NCBI RefSeq assembly: GCF_027158465.1
Contig: NZ_JAMKYL010000010.1
Span: 1-24,964 of the forward strand
DNA length: 24,964 bases
DNA from: Oxalobacter paeniformigenes
GTDB taxonomy: Bacteria; Pseudomonadota; Gammaproteobacteria; Burkholderiales; Burkholderiaceae_D
Direction of reading: 5' to 3'
The translations under genes were made by a program, and so were the position numbers. Position 1 is the stretch's first letter. Every line of letters starts with the position of its first letter. The notes below the pieces were generated by a model. The model saw only the letters and a program-made list of their open reading frames with translations, searched no databases and was not told where the DNA came from. Positions 1 through 6,812 of this stretch are shown piece by piece.

Positions 1-1446
1 TGCCATGCTGACGTCGTCTTTGACCTTGACGGTAATCGATGAAATGTTCCGGTCGCCTGTAATTCGGTTCATGACGGCGGTATAAGGTGCCCACATGGTC
101 AGTGTGTCGGATGGTCCGAAATTGGCATTCTGTTTTTCGGAAATGCCGATGATTTTCAGCGGCTGGCGGTTGAAGATGATGGTATTGCCGAGTATCTCTC
201 CACCATGCGGAAACAGTTTTTCCTTGGTGTTCTGGTCGATCACGACGACGGCGCTGCCTTTTTTGACGTCTTCACGATTGAAGAAGCGGCCTTCTTCCGC
301 TCCCAGCCCCTTGACATCGAAGTACTGTTCACCGACGCCTTGCAGTTGGGCAGTGACGGAAATGTTTTGCCATGTCAATGTTCCTGAGGAACTGACAGCC
401 GGTGTCGCGCTGTCCACGTAGGTTTGTCGTGCAAGCAGATCGGAGTCATGAACGGTCAGGGTTTTGTATTTGCTGGAATTGCGGTCGCCGAAGCCGTGTC
501 CCGGCATGATGACGATCGTGTTCGTTCCCATGGAATTGATGTCTGCAAGGATTTTTTCCTGCGAACCTTTGCCCAGCGCCACAACGGATACGACTGAGGC
601 AATGCCGATGATAATTCCCAGCATGGTCAGAATGGAACGCATCTTGTGGGCGCGGATAGCCTGGATGGACATTCTGAATGCTTCCGAGAACTGATCCTTG
701 AAGTACGCGAAAGTATTGCGGTTGTCTTCCTTGGGATGGTATTCCTGTGCGCTGTTTTTGTTCGGCTTGCGGCGTTCGTCCGCGATGATGGCGCCGTCCT
801 TGATCTCGATGATGCGGTTTGCGTAATTGGCGACGTTCTTGTCGTGCGTGACCAGAATGATGGTGTGCCCCTTGTCGTTGAGGGTCTTTAAAATGGCCAT
901 GACGTTTTCGCCGCTTTTGGAGTCCAGCGCTCCGGTCGGTTCGTCGGCGAGGATGATGTCTCCGCCGTTCATGAGGGCACGTGCGATACTGACGCGCTGT
1001 TGCTGGCCGCCTGATAATTCGGATGGCAAGTGACTGGTACGGTTGCCGAGATCCAGATCGGCGAGCAGCTGATCGGCTCTGGCCAGACGTGCCTGCTGTT
1101 TCAGGCCTGAATAAATTGCAGGCAGTTCGACATTGGCTTCGGCGCTTAGCGTGGAAAGGAGATTGTAACGCTGGAAAATGAAGCCGATATATTGGCTGCG
1201 CAGCGATGCCAGCTGGTCCGGCGTCATGCCGGCGACGTTTTCACCAGCGATCTTGTAGTTGCCGGAGCTGGCGGTATCCAGACAACCGAGAATGTTCATC
1301 AGGGTCGATTTTCCCGAACCGGACTGGCCGATGATGGCCACGAAATCACCCGATTCGATATCCAGATCGATATCTTTCAGAACACGAACCTGATTTTCTC
1401 CGGTGCCGTAAATCTTGTTGATGCCGCGCAGTTCGATGATGTTCAT
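1..1446 (-). CDS. macB: MacB-type ABC transporter, ATPase-permease (5' part only, cut by window edge)
   Basis: The first 482 codons are present and the frame stays open to base 1; full-length MacB is about 650 residues, so the C-terminal transmembrane segments are missing. The N-terminal ATPase shows a Walker A GQSGSGKS, the signature LSGGQQQR, Walker B leading into DEPTGALDSKSG, and a switch histidine in VTHD. After a charged linker there is one predicted membrane helix (SILTMLGIIIGIASVVSVVAL) followed by a large periplasmic MacB_PCD-like domain (GKGSQEKI onward). MacB dimers work with MacA and a TolC-type channel to expel macrolides, peptides or other substrates from the periplasm. The ATG at 1446 begins 3 bases after the macA stop, so the two are one transcription unit. 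No TolC gene is visible here. Substrate cannot be told from sequence. Confidence 0.93.
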   Translation of the reverse strand, partial: MNIIELRGINKIYGTGENQVRVLKDIDLDIESGDFVAIIGQSGSGKSTLMNILGCLDTASSGNYKIAGENVAGMTPDQLASLRSQYIGFIFQRYNLLSTLSAEANVELPAIYSGLKQQARLARADQLLADLDLGNRTSHLPSELSGGQQQRVSIARALMNGGDIILADEPTGALDSKSGENVMAILKTLNDKGHTIILVTHDKNVANYANRIIEIKDGAIIADERRKPNKNSAQEYHPKEDNRNTFAYFKDQFSEAFRMSIQAIRAHKMRSILTMLGIIIGIASVVSVVALGKGSQEKILADINSMGTNTIVIMPGHGFGDRNSSKYKTLTVHDSDLLARQTYVDSATPAVSSSGTLTWQNISVTAQLQGVGEQYFDVKGLGAEEGRFFNREDVKKGSAVVVIDQNTKEKLFPHGGEILGNTIIFNRQPLKIIGISEKQNANFGPSDTLTMWAPYTAVMNRITGDRNISSITVKVKDDVSMA

Positions 1447-1448
1447 GG

Positions 1449-2669
1449 TCAAATCCTCGGTCTGCGCATTCTGGAAGAACTACTGACTTGTTCACCCTTG
1501 ATGACTTCGGACGATATGACGCGTTCGCCTTCGGCAAGTCCGGAGCGGATTTCGGTATAGACACCGTCGGATATGCCGACTTCGACTTCACGCCGTTCGA
1601 CATTGTTGTCGTCGGAAAGCACACGTACGTAGTGTTTGTCCTGGCGTGATGTGATCGTGATACTGGGTACGATCAGTACGTTTTCTGCCGAGGTGACATG
1701 AATGGTGTTCTGGGTCATCATGCCGATACGGAGTTTGCCTTCGGGATTTTCGACATAGGCTCTGCCGTAGTAATAAACGGCTTCCGAGCTGGATGAACTG
1801 CTTGTGGATGTCGATGAACTTTTGTCGTAACTGCCGTCGGTCAGCGTGGTCAGTCCGGGGTCTATGGAGTCGAGCTTTGCCTTGAAGATCGTGTTCGGCT
1901 CGGACAGGATGGTGTAGGTCACATCCATGCCGGGTTTGACCTTGGTGATGTCGCCTTCGGAGATTTCGATATCGATTTCCATATCGTTGAGGTTGGCGAT
2001 CTGGACGATCGTCGGCGTGGTCTGGTTGGCGTTGACTGTCTGTCCTTCTTCAACCGGAACGGAAACGATGGTGCCGTCCAGCGGAGCCCTGATCTTGGTG
2101 TAACCCAGGTTCGTTTCATCGGTATTGATGGCGATCTGGGTCTGTGTGATCAACGATTCCATTTCGTTGACATTGGCTTTTGCGGTGGCATAGGCGTTGC
2201 GTGCGTTTTCCAGGCTTTCCTGCGATGTGGAATTGGTTTTTATCAACACCAGTTCGCGGTCGTACTGTTTTTTGGAAATATTGAGAATGATTTTTCGTGC
2301 TTCAAGCTGTGCCTTGTAGTTGCTCAGCTTGGCCTTGTCTGTATTCAACGTGTTTTCCTGTGTCTGGGAGTCGATTTCGGCGATCATTTCACCCTGTTTG
2401 ACTTCTTGCCCCAACACCACATAAAGTTTTTTGATCTGGCCGGAGACCTGGGCACCGACACTGACCAGATTTACGGCGGCGACTTCACCGGTTGCCTCGA
2501 CGACCTGATTGATATTGCCGGAACGGACTCTTTCGGTCATGTAGGTGACGTCGTCTTCCTGTGTCATGATCCAGAACAACACGGCAGCGGCAATCAAAAC
2601 GATAATCGTGGATGCACCGATCCAGATTTTGGGTTTTTTGAGTTGTTTTATCTTGTCTGGAATGTTCAT
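1449..2669 (-). CDS. macA: MacA-like periplasmic adaptor (membrane fusion protein) of an efflux pump
   Basis: This 406-residue HlyD/RND-type membrane fusion protein has an N-terminal membrane anchor at about residues 15-35, a barrel-sandwich (biotinyl-lipoyl-like) half-motif near 60-100 (VSVGAQVSGQIKKLYV), a long alpha-helical hairpin at about 105-185, and the second lipoyl half with IRAPLDGTIVSVPVEEGQ at about 193-210. Beta-barrel and membrane-proximal domains follow. MacA links MacB in the inner membrane to an outer-membrane TolC channel and stimulates the MacB ATPase. A serine/threonine-rich run at residues 284-295 sits in a loop just before YYYGRAYVENPEGKLRIGM, and the tail is basic (SRMRRPRI). 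The start at 2669 puts the anchor at the usual distance from the N terminus. It is the first gene of the macAB unit, transcribed away from uppP. Confidence 0.93.
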   Translation of the reverse strand: MNIPDKIKQLKKPKIWIGASTIIVLIAAAVLFWIMTQEDDVTYMTERVRSGNINQVVEATGEVAAVNLVSVGAQVSGQIKKLYVVLGQEVKQGEMIAEIDSQTQENTLNTDKAKLSNYKAQLEARKIILNISKKQYDRELVLIKTNSTSQESLENARNAYATAKANVNEMESLITQTQIAINTDETNLGYTKIRAPLDGTIVSVPVEEGQTVNANQTTPTIVQIANLNDMEIDIEISEGDITKVKPGMDVTYTILSEPNTIFKAKLDSIDPGLTTLTDGSYDKSSSTSTSSSSSSEAVYYYGRAYVENPEGKLRIGMMTQNTIHVTSAENVLIVPSITITSRQDKHYVRVLSDDNNVERREVEVGISDGVYTEIRSGLAEGERVISSEVIKGEQVSSSSRMRRPRI

Positions 2670-2773
2670 GAAACTGGGCTCATTGCAATGTTGTGTCGTA
2701 TCCGCTTTTTCCGGGAAAAGGCATACCGGAACGTATGTCGTTATGGTATGTCCATATTTTGTGGATATGCGGA

Positions 2774-2802
2774 AGTATAACGATTAACCTGTCTGAAATC
2801 AT
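2774..2802 (-). promoter_or_regulatory. Candidate macA promoter
   Basis: On the minus strand a TATACT hexamer (2774-2779; 4 of 6 matches to TATAAT) lies about 105 bases before the macA ATG. The region 16-18 bases further upstream reads around TGATTT, a weak -35. One arm of the 9-bp inverted repeat (2790-2798) falls in the spacer. Assignment is by pattern only. Confidence 0.35.
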
Positions 2803-2828
2803 GTGATGAATTTAGTGTTTTTCAGACA
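2790..2828. repeat. Perfect 9-bp inverted repeat, candidate operator
   Basis: TGTCTGAAA at 2790-2798 and its exact reverse complement TTTCAGACA at 2820-2828 are separated by 21 bases. The arms are 30 bp apart centre to centre, close to three helical turns, so a dimeric or paired regulator would face the same side of the DNA. No T-tract follows on either strand, which argues against a terminator. The left arm overlaps the proposed macA promoter spacer. Confidence 0.5.
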
Positions 2829-3008
2829 AATGTGCATGCTATCCCACAACTTGTTACAAATAAAATAAAGTGAAATATCTTGTTGCCTTTATGTGGAAAA
2901 TGCCGTTTTTCCTGGCAATCCGGGTTTCTTTCGGGTACTGTCTCCGGACGGTACGATCTCATGATCCGGCATATGGTGGATGTCTGGGCAGCACACAACA
3001 AATAATTA

Positions 3009-3037
3009 TTTATCGGTAGCGCTTTTTTGAGTATGAT
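3009..3037 (+). promoter_or_regulatory. Weak candidate uppP promoter
   Basis: TATGAT at 3032-3037 (5 of 6 matches to TATAAT) is preceded after 17 bases by TTTATC at 3009-3014, a poor -35. The 12-bp palindrome AAATAATTATTT (3000-3011) overlaps the -35. The site lies about 67 bases upstream of the chosen uppP start. Confidence 0.3.
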
Positions 3038-3104
3038 GAGCGTTTTTTATGACGGATAAAACCGATATCCGTTTTTTCAGACTGAATTGCTGACTGGCCT
3101 TTTC

Positions 3105-3935
3105 ATGAATTTTGTTTTGGTTTTGAAAGCCTTCATTATGGGAATCGTCGAAGGCTGCACTGAGTTTCTTCCCATTTCATCGACAGGGCATCTTATTCTT
3201 GCCGGTAGCCTGCTGGATTTTACAGGCGACAATGTCAAGGTTTTCTCGATCGCCATCCAGTCGGGCGCCATGTTGTCTGTCGTCTGGGTCTATCGTCAGA
3301 AGATAGTCAGTGTCGTCAGAGGAATGTTTACCAATTCACGTGATCGCAAGTTCGTTCTCAATCTGGTCGTCGCTTTTTTGCCTGCGGCCATTTTGGGCGT
3401 GTTGTTCAGTCGTGCCATACAGGATTTCCTTTTTTATCCCGCTCCGGTGGCCGCCGCATTTATCGCAGGCGGGTTGCTGATTATTTTCGTGGAAAAAAGG
3501 AATATGAAAAATCCTGTATCCCGAGTGGAATCGGTCGACGATATGACGGTCGTCGATGCCTTCAAGGTCGGATGTGCACAGGCTTTTGCGTTGATTCCGG
3601 GGACCAGCCGTTCCGGTGCGACGATTATCGGCGGGATGCTTTTCGGTTTGTCACGCAAGGCCGCGACGGAATTTTCCTTTTTTCTGGCGATGCCGACATT
3701 GTTCGGCGCTGCCGTCTATTCGATTTTCAAGGAACATGCACTGTTGACAGCATCGGATGTGCCGTTGTTTACGGTCGGAACCATTTCCGCTTTCGTTTCC
3801 GCCTTTTTCTGTGTTCGCTGGTTGTTGCGTTATATCAGTTCGCACAGTTTCATTCCTTTTGCATGGTATCGTATTGCTTTCGGTATTTTTGTTCTCGTAA
3901 GTGCTCACTATGGCTGGATTGCATGGGTGGAGTAA
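3105..3935 (+). CDS. uppP: Undecaprenyl-diphosphate phosphatase (UppP/BacA)
   Basis: This 276-residue polytopic membrane protein dephosphorylates undecaprenyl diphosphate to recycle the lipid carrier of cell-wall and surface-polymer synthesis; overexpression of the family is linked with bacitracin resistance. Both hallmark motifs are present: the glutamate-rich box EGCTEFLPISSTGH at residues 16-29 and PGTSRSGAT, which carries the conserved serine and arginine, near residue 165. Several hydrophobic helices follow, as in the family (E. coli about 273 residues). I chose the ATG at 3105; the frame extends to a TTG at 3087, which would add six residues that family members usually lack. Neither start has a strong ribosome-binding site. 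recQ begins 16 bases after the stop, so the two are probably cotranscribed. Confidence 0.95.
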   Translation: MNFVLVLKAFIMGIVEGCTEFLPISSTGHLILAGSLLDFTGDNVKVFSIAIQSGAMLSVVWVYRQKIVSVVRGMFTNSRDRKFVLNLVVAFLPAAILGVLFSRAIQDFLFYPAPVAAAFIAGGLLIIFVEKRNMKNPVSRVESVDDMTVVDAFKVGCAQAFALIPGTSRSGATIIGGMLFGLSRKAATEFSFFLAMPTLFGAAVYSIFKEHALLTASDVPLFTVGTISAFVSAFFCVRWLLRYISSHSFIPFAWYRIAFGIFVLVSAHYGWIAWVE

Positions 3936-3951
3936 GTAGACGGGCAGAGTT

Positions 3952-5811
3952 TTGCATATATCAAATATAGGAGACAGTCAGGCGGTACCGGATCACGCTT
4001 CACGCGCGCTGGAAATATTGCGGACGGTTTTCGGTTATCCTGCGTTTCGTGGGCAACAACAGGACATTATTGCCCATATCACATCCGGCCATGACGCGTT
4101 GGTGCTTATGCCGACAGGGGGCGGCAAGTCGTTGTGTTACCAGATACCGGCGATGATCCGGCATGGCGTCGGGGTGGTCGTTTCTCCATTGATCGCCCTG
4201 ATGCAGGATCAGGTCGATGCGTTGGAAACGGCGGGTGTCAGGGCCGCTTATCTGAATTCGACACAGTCTTACGATGAGGTGTTGCAAGTCGAACAGGCCG
4301 TGTTGAAAAACGAACTGGATTTGTTGTATATCGCTCCGGAAAGACTGGTGACTCCGAGGTGCCTTAACTGGCTGAAAAAGGCCGAAATTTCTCTTTTCGC
4401 CATCGATGAAGCCCATTGCGTTTCACAGTGGGGGCATGATTTCCGTCCGGAATATATCCAGCTGTCGGTGTTGCATGAGTGTTTCCCCGATGTACCGCGT
4501 GTGGCGTTGACGGCAACGGCCGACCGGCAGACTCGCGAGGAAATCGTCAGTCGTCTGAAGCTGGACAGTGCAAGGCAATTCATTTCATCCTTCGATCGTC
4601 CAAATATCCGTTACATCATCGTCGAGAAAGAAAACGCCCGTAGACAGTTGCTGGATTTCATCAGGACGAGGCATTCGGGACAGGCCGGTATCGTCTATTG
4701 TCTGTCCAGACGCAAGGTGGAAGAAACGGTTGCCTTTCTGACGGAACAACATATATCGGCATTGCCGTATCATGCTGGTCTGGATCATGCCGTTCGAGCC
4801 GAAAATCAGGCACGGTTTTTGAGGGAGGACGGTATCGTCATGGTGGCGACTATCGCTTTCGGTATGGGAATCGACAAGCCGGATGTCCGTTTCGTCGCAC
4901 ATCTGGATATGCCGCGAAGTATGGAAGGCTACTATCAGGAAACGGGGCGTGCAGGACGCGACGGACAGCCGGCGACGGCATGGATGGCCTATGGTCTTCA
5001 GGATGTGGTATTGCAGCGTCGCATGATCGATGAATCGGATGCCGATATGGTGCATCGCCGGATTCAGAAGGAAAAACTCGAGGCCTTGCTCGGTTTTTGC
5101 GAGTCGTTGACATGCAGGCGTGTCCGTTTGCTGGAATATTTCGGTGAATCGTCCGAACCGTGCGGCAATTGTGATGTCTGTCTTTCGCCACCGGTCGCGC
5201 AAGACGGTACGGAAGATATGCAAAAACTGCTTTCGACAATCTATCGTGTCGGACAGCGATTCGGCGCATTGCATGTGATTGATGTATTGCGCGGTATTCA
5301 TTCGGAGCGGGTATTGCAGTGGCACCATCATGAGTTGTCGACTTTCGGCATCGGCAGGGGAAAAAGTGCGGCGGAATGGCGTTCCGTCTTGCGTCAGGCA
5401 GTTGCAGCGGAATATGTATTCGCCGATCATGATGAGTACAATGCGCTGAAATTGACTGAAAAGGCACGACCGGTTCTCAAAGGCGAGACGAAAGTTTTTT
5501 TGCGGCCGTATGTACGGCCAGACAAAAAACGCAAGACGTTGTCGATTACTACCGGTCAGCCAGCCTTGCCACCTCAGGAACAAAAACTCATGGAGCGGCT
5601 CAAGTGGTGGCGTATGGAAGTCGCACGTCGGCAGAACATGCCGGCTTATGTGATTTTGCAGGATGCGACATTACGCGAAATTGCAGTGATCAAACCGAAA
5701 ACACCGGATGACCTTTTACATATTGCAGGCATGGGCAGCAAGCGGTTGTCCATGTGGGGGCGTGATATTCTGGAACTGGTCAGCGGGTTTGACGAGTCTT
5801 CTGACGAATGA
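3952..5811 (+). CDS. recQ: ATP-dependent DNA helicase RecQ
   Basis: A 3'-to-5' superfamily 2 helicase of 619 residues (E. coli about 609), acting in recombination and restart of stalled forks. Motif 0 lies in FGYPAFRGQQ, Walker A in MPTGGGKSL (residues 53-61), and the DEAH box at 152-155 in IDEAHCVSQWGHDFRPEY. The second RecA-like domain ends with the arginine-rich QETGRAGRDG motif. The RQC zinc site is complete (four cysteines: one in LTCRR and three in PCGNCDVC), followed by a winged helix and a C-terminal HRDC domain (about 545-612). The likely start is TTG at 3952, which places the helicase core at about the usual offset; no in-frame ATG precedes the conserved core. The 3' end overlaps the opposite-strand gene by 32 bp. 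Confidence 0.95.
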   Translation: MHISNIGDSQAVPDHASRALEILRTVFGYPAFRGQQQDIIAHITSGHDALVLMPTGGGKSLCYQIPAMIRHGVGVVVSPLIALMQDQVDALETAGVRAAYLNSTQSYDEVLQVEQAVLKNELDLLYIAPERLVTPRCLNWLKKAEISLFAIDEAHCVSQWGHDFRPEYIQLSVLHECFPDVPRVALTATADRQTREEIVSRLKLDSARQFISSFDRPNIRYIIVEKENARRQLLDFIRTRHSGQAGIVYCLSRRKVEETVAFLTEQHISALPYHAGLDHAVRAENQARFLREDGIVMVATIAFGMGIDKPDVRFVAHLDMPRSMEGYYQETGRAGRDGQPATAWMAYGLQDVVLQRRMIDESDADMVHRRIQKEKLEALLGFCESLTCRRVRLLEYFGESSEPCGNCDVCLSPPVAQDGTEDMQKLLSTIYRVGQRFGALHVIDVLRGIHSERVLQWHHHELSTFGIGRGKSAAEWRSVLRQAVAAEYVFADHDEYNALKLTEKARPVLKGETKVFLRPYVRPDKKRKTLSITTGQPALPPQEQKLMERLKWWRMEVARRQNMPAYVILQDATLREIAVIKPKTPDDLLHIAGMGSKRLSMWGRDILELVSGFDESSDE

Positions 5812-6730
5812 CGCGTTTTGCCTTGTCGTTTTTTTTGAAAGCCGGAGTTGCCTGAAAAAGGTGCTGTGAACCGGGTGCGACGTCGATCCGTATCCAGTCA
5901 GGCGTCAATCCCAGCGTACCCAGGCGATCTCGCCAGACGATTTCTTCGTGGCGCGATGTATTTTGGCCGTGAATAAGCAGGACACGTCCGGGATAACGTG
6001 AGATCAATGTATCCAGTTTTTGGCGGATTTCACGGAAACCGTCCCGCAAGGTAGCCGATGAATGTTCTTTTGGCATGGCGGCATATGGATTGCCGTCGCA
6101 AAACAGAACAATACCTTTGTAGTGATGACGGTTCGCCATGCGAAAAAGCCGATCTAGCCAGTTGCGGTTGGCGACGGTTCGATCCTCGAATTCATTGTTC
6201 CGGCCTGCGGCGGCAAGATAATGGTTGTTGTCGGACGGCATGTGCAGGGTAGCGAACAGGATGGAGTTTTTGAGCCAGTATGCGTTTTCCGGATAATTGG
6301 CGAACTGGTTTCCCAGTGATTGTCGCGTCAATGCAAGCGGTGTCATACCCAGTGAATCGGCACCATCGAAAAAGATTTGTTTCAGACGGATCAATCGTTC
6401 TATCGCCAGCGAGTCGCCATACCGGTTGCGGCAATTGACCCAGTCGGCGTTGGACAGTGACAACACGACCGGCAGATTCACGGAGTTGGCCAGTTCCTTG
6501 CGCTGGTAGTACAGCTCGTCGCTGCACGCTTCTTTTTCCGATTTGATGCCGTTGATGACGACGAAAGCAGGATGTGCATGAGCCAGCTTGCCGAATGCAG
6601 CTTCGAGTTTCGGTCCGTTATCGCGCAGTTGTGGCTGGCTCATGGCCAGAAAATGAAACGTATTGCCGGTTTCGGCAGCCTGTGCAGTTGCCGTGATGGC
6701 CAGCAGCAAAAAAAGAATCCATTTTTTCAT
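5780..6730 (-). CDS. Exported metallophosphoesterase-like protein with degenerate metal site
   Basis: This 316-residue protein starts with a clear signal peptide (MKKWILFLLLAITATAQA, cleavage after about residue 19). The ATG at 6730 is preferred over an in-frame TTG three codons upstream. Its outline matches a calcineurin-like phosphoesterase family that I recall as having GDIKSG...CSD...R and PGDNEWTDC motifs, then FATLH and HGDTH. Here these read NGIKSEKEACSDELYYQR (60-77), LSNADWVNC (92-100), LFATLHMPSDNN (159-169) and IHGQNTSRHE (253-262). The scaffold residues remain, but several metal-binding Asp/Asn/His positions are substituted. It follows mutS on the same strand after 82 bases and overlaps the recQ 3' end. 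Function unknown; a binding or inactive paralogue is an inference. Confidence 0.75.
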   Translation of the reverse strand: MKKWILFLLLAITATAQAAETGNTFHFLAMSQPQLRDNGPKLEAAFGKLAHAHPAFVVINGIKSEKEACSDELYYQRKELANSVNLPVVLSLSNADWVNCRNRYGDSLAIERLIRLKQIFFDGADSLGMTPLALTRQSLGNQFANYPENAYWLKNSILFATLHMPSDNNHYLAAAGRNNEFEDRTVANRNWLDRLFRMANRHHYKGIVLFCDGNPYAAMPKEHSSATLRDGFREIRQKLDTLISRYPGRVLLIHGQNTSRHEEIVWRDRLGTLGLTPDWIRIDVAPGSQHLFQATPAFKKNDKAKRVIRQKTRQTR

Positions 6731-6765
6731 GGCAGCCAACGAAAACGGAAAACCGGATACAGGAA

Positions 6766-6803
6766 GGACTGCCTGGCATCACGAGCGCTTGCACAGGCAG
6801 TCC
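6766..6803. repeat. Perfect 10-bp inverted repeat after mutS
   Basis: GGACTGCCTG (6766-6775) and CAGGCAGTCC (6794-6803) can form a 10-bp stem with an 18-base loop that itself contains AGCGCT. It lies between the mutS stop and the downstream gene. Neither strand has a run of T after the stem, so it is a weak or factor-dependent terminator at best; it could also be a processing or stability hairpin. Confidence 0.45.
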
Positions 6804-6812
6804 GGATAATCG

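Larger units (their letters stand above)
2670..3104. other. Divergent intergenic region between macA and uppP
   Basis: This 435-bp spacer is AT-rich in its right half and contains no convincing gene. It holds a perfect 9-bp inverted repeat (2790-2798 and 2820-2828), a TATACT hexamer facing macA (2774-2779), an imperfect inverted repeat ATGTCCA/TGGATAT with a 7-base spacer at 2748-2768, a CATAC/GTATG inverted repeat at 2722-2737, and a 12-bp AT palindrome at 3000-3011. Promoters for both macAB and uppP-recQ must lie here or be read in from outside. Confidence 0.7.

Noticed and set aside
3087..3104. TTG start for uppP at 3087
   Set aside because: It adds six residues not usual for the family and has no ribosome-binding site; the ATG at 3105 is more typical, although it too lacks a strong site.
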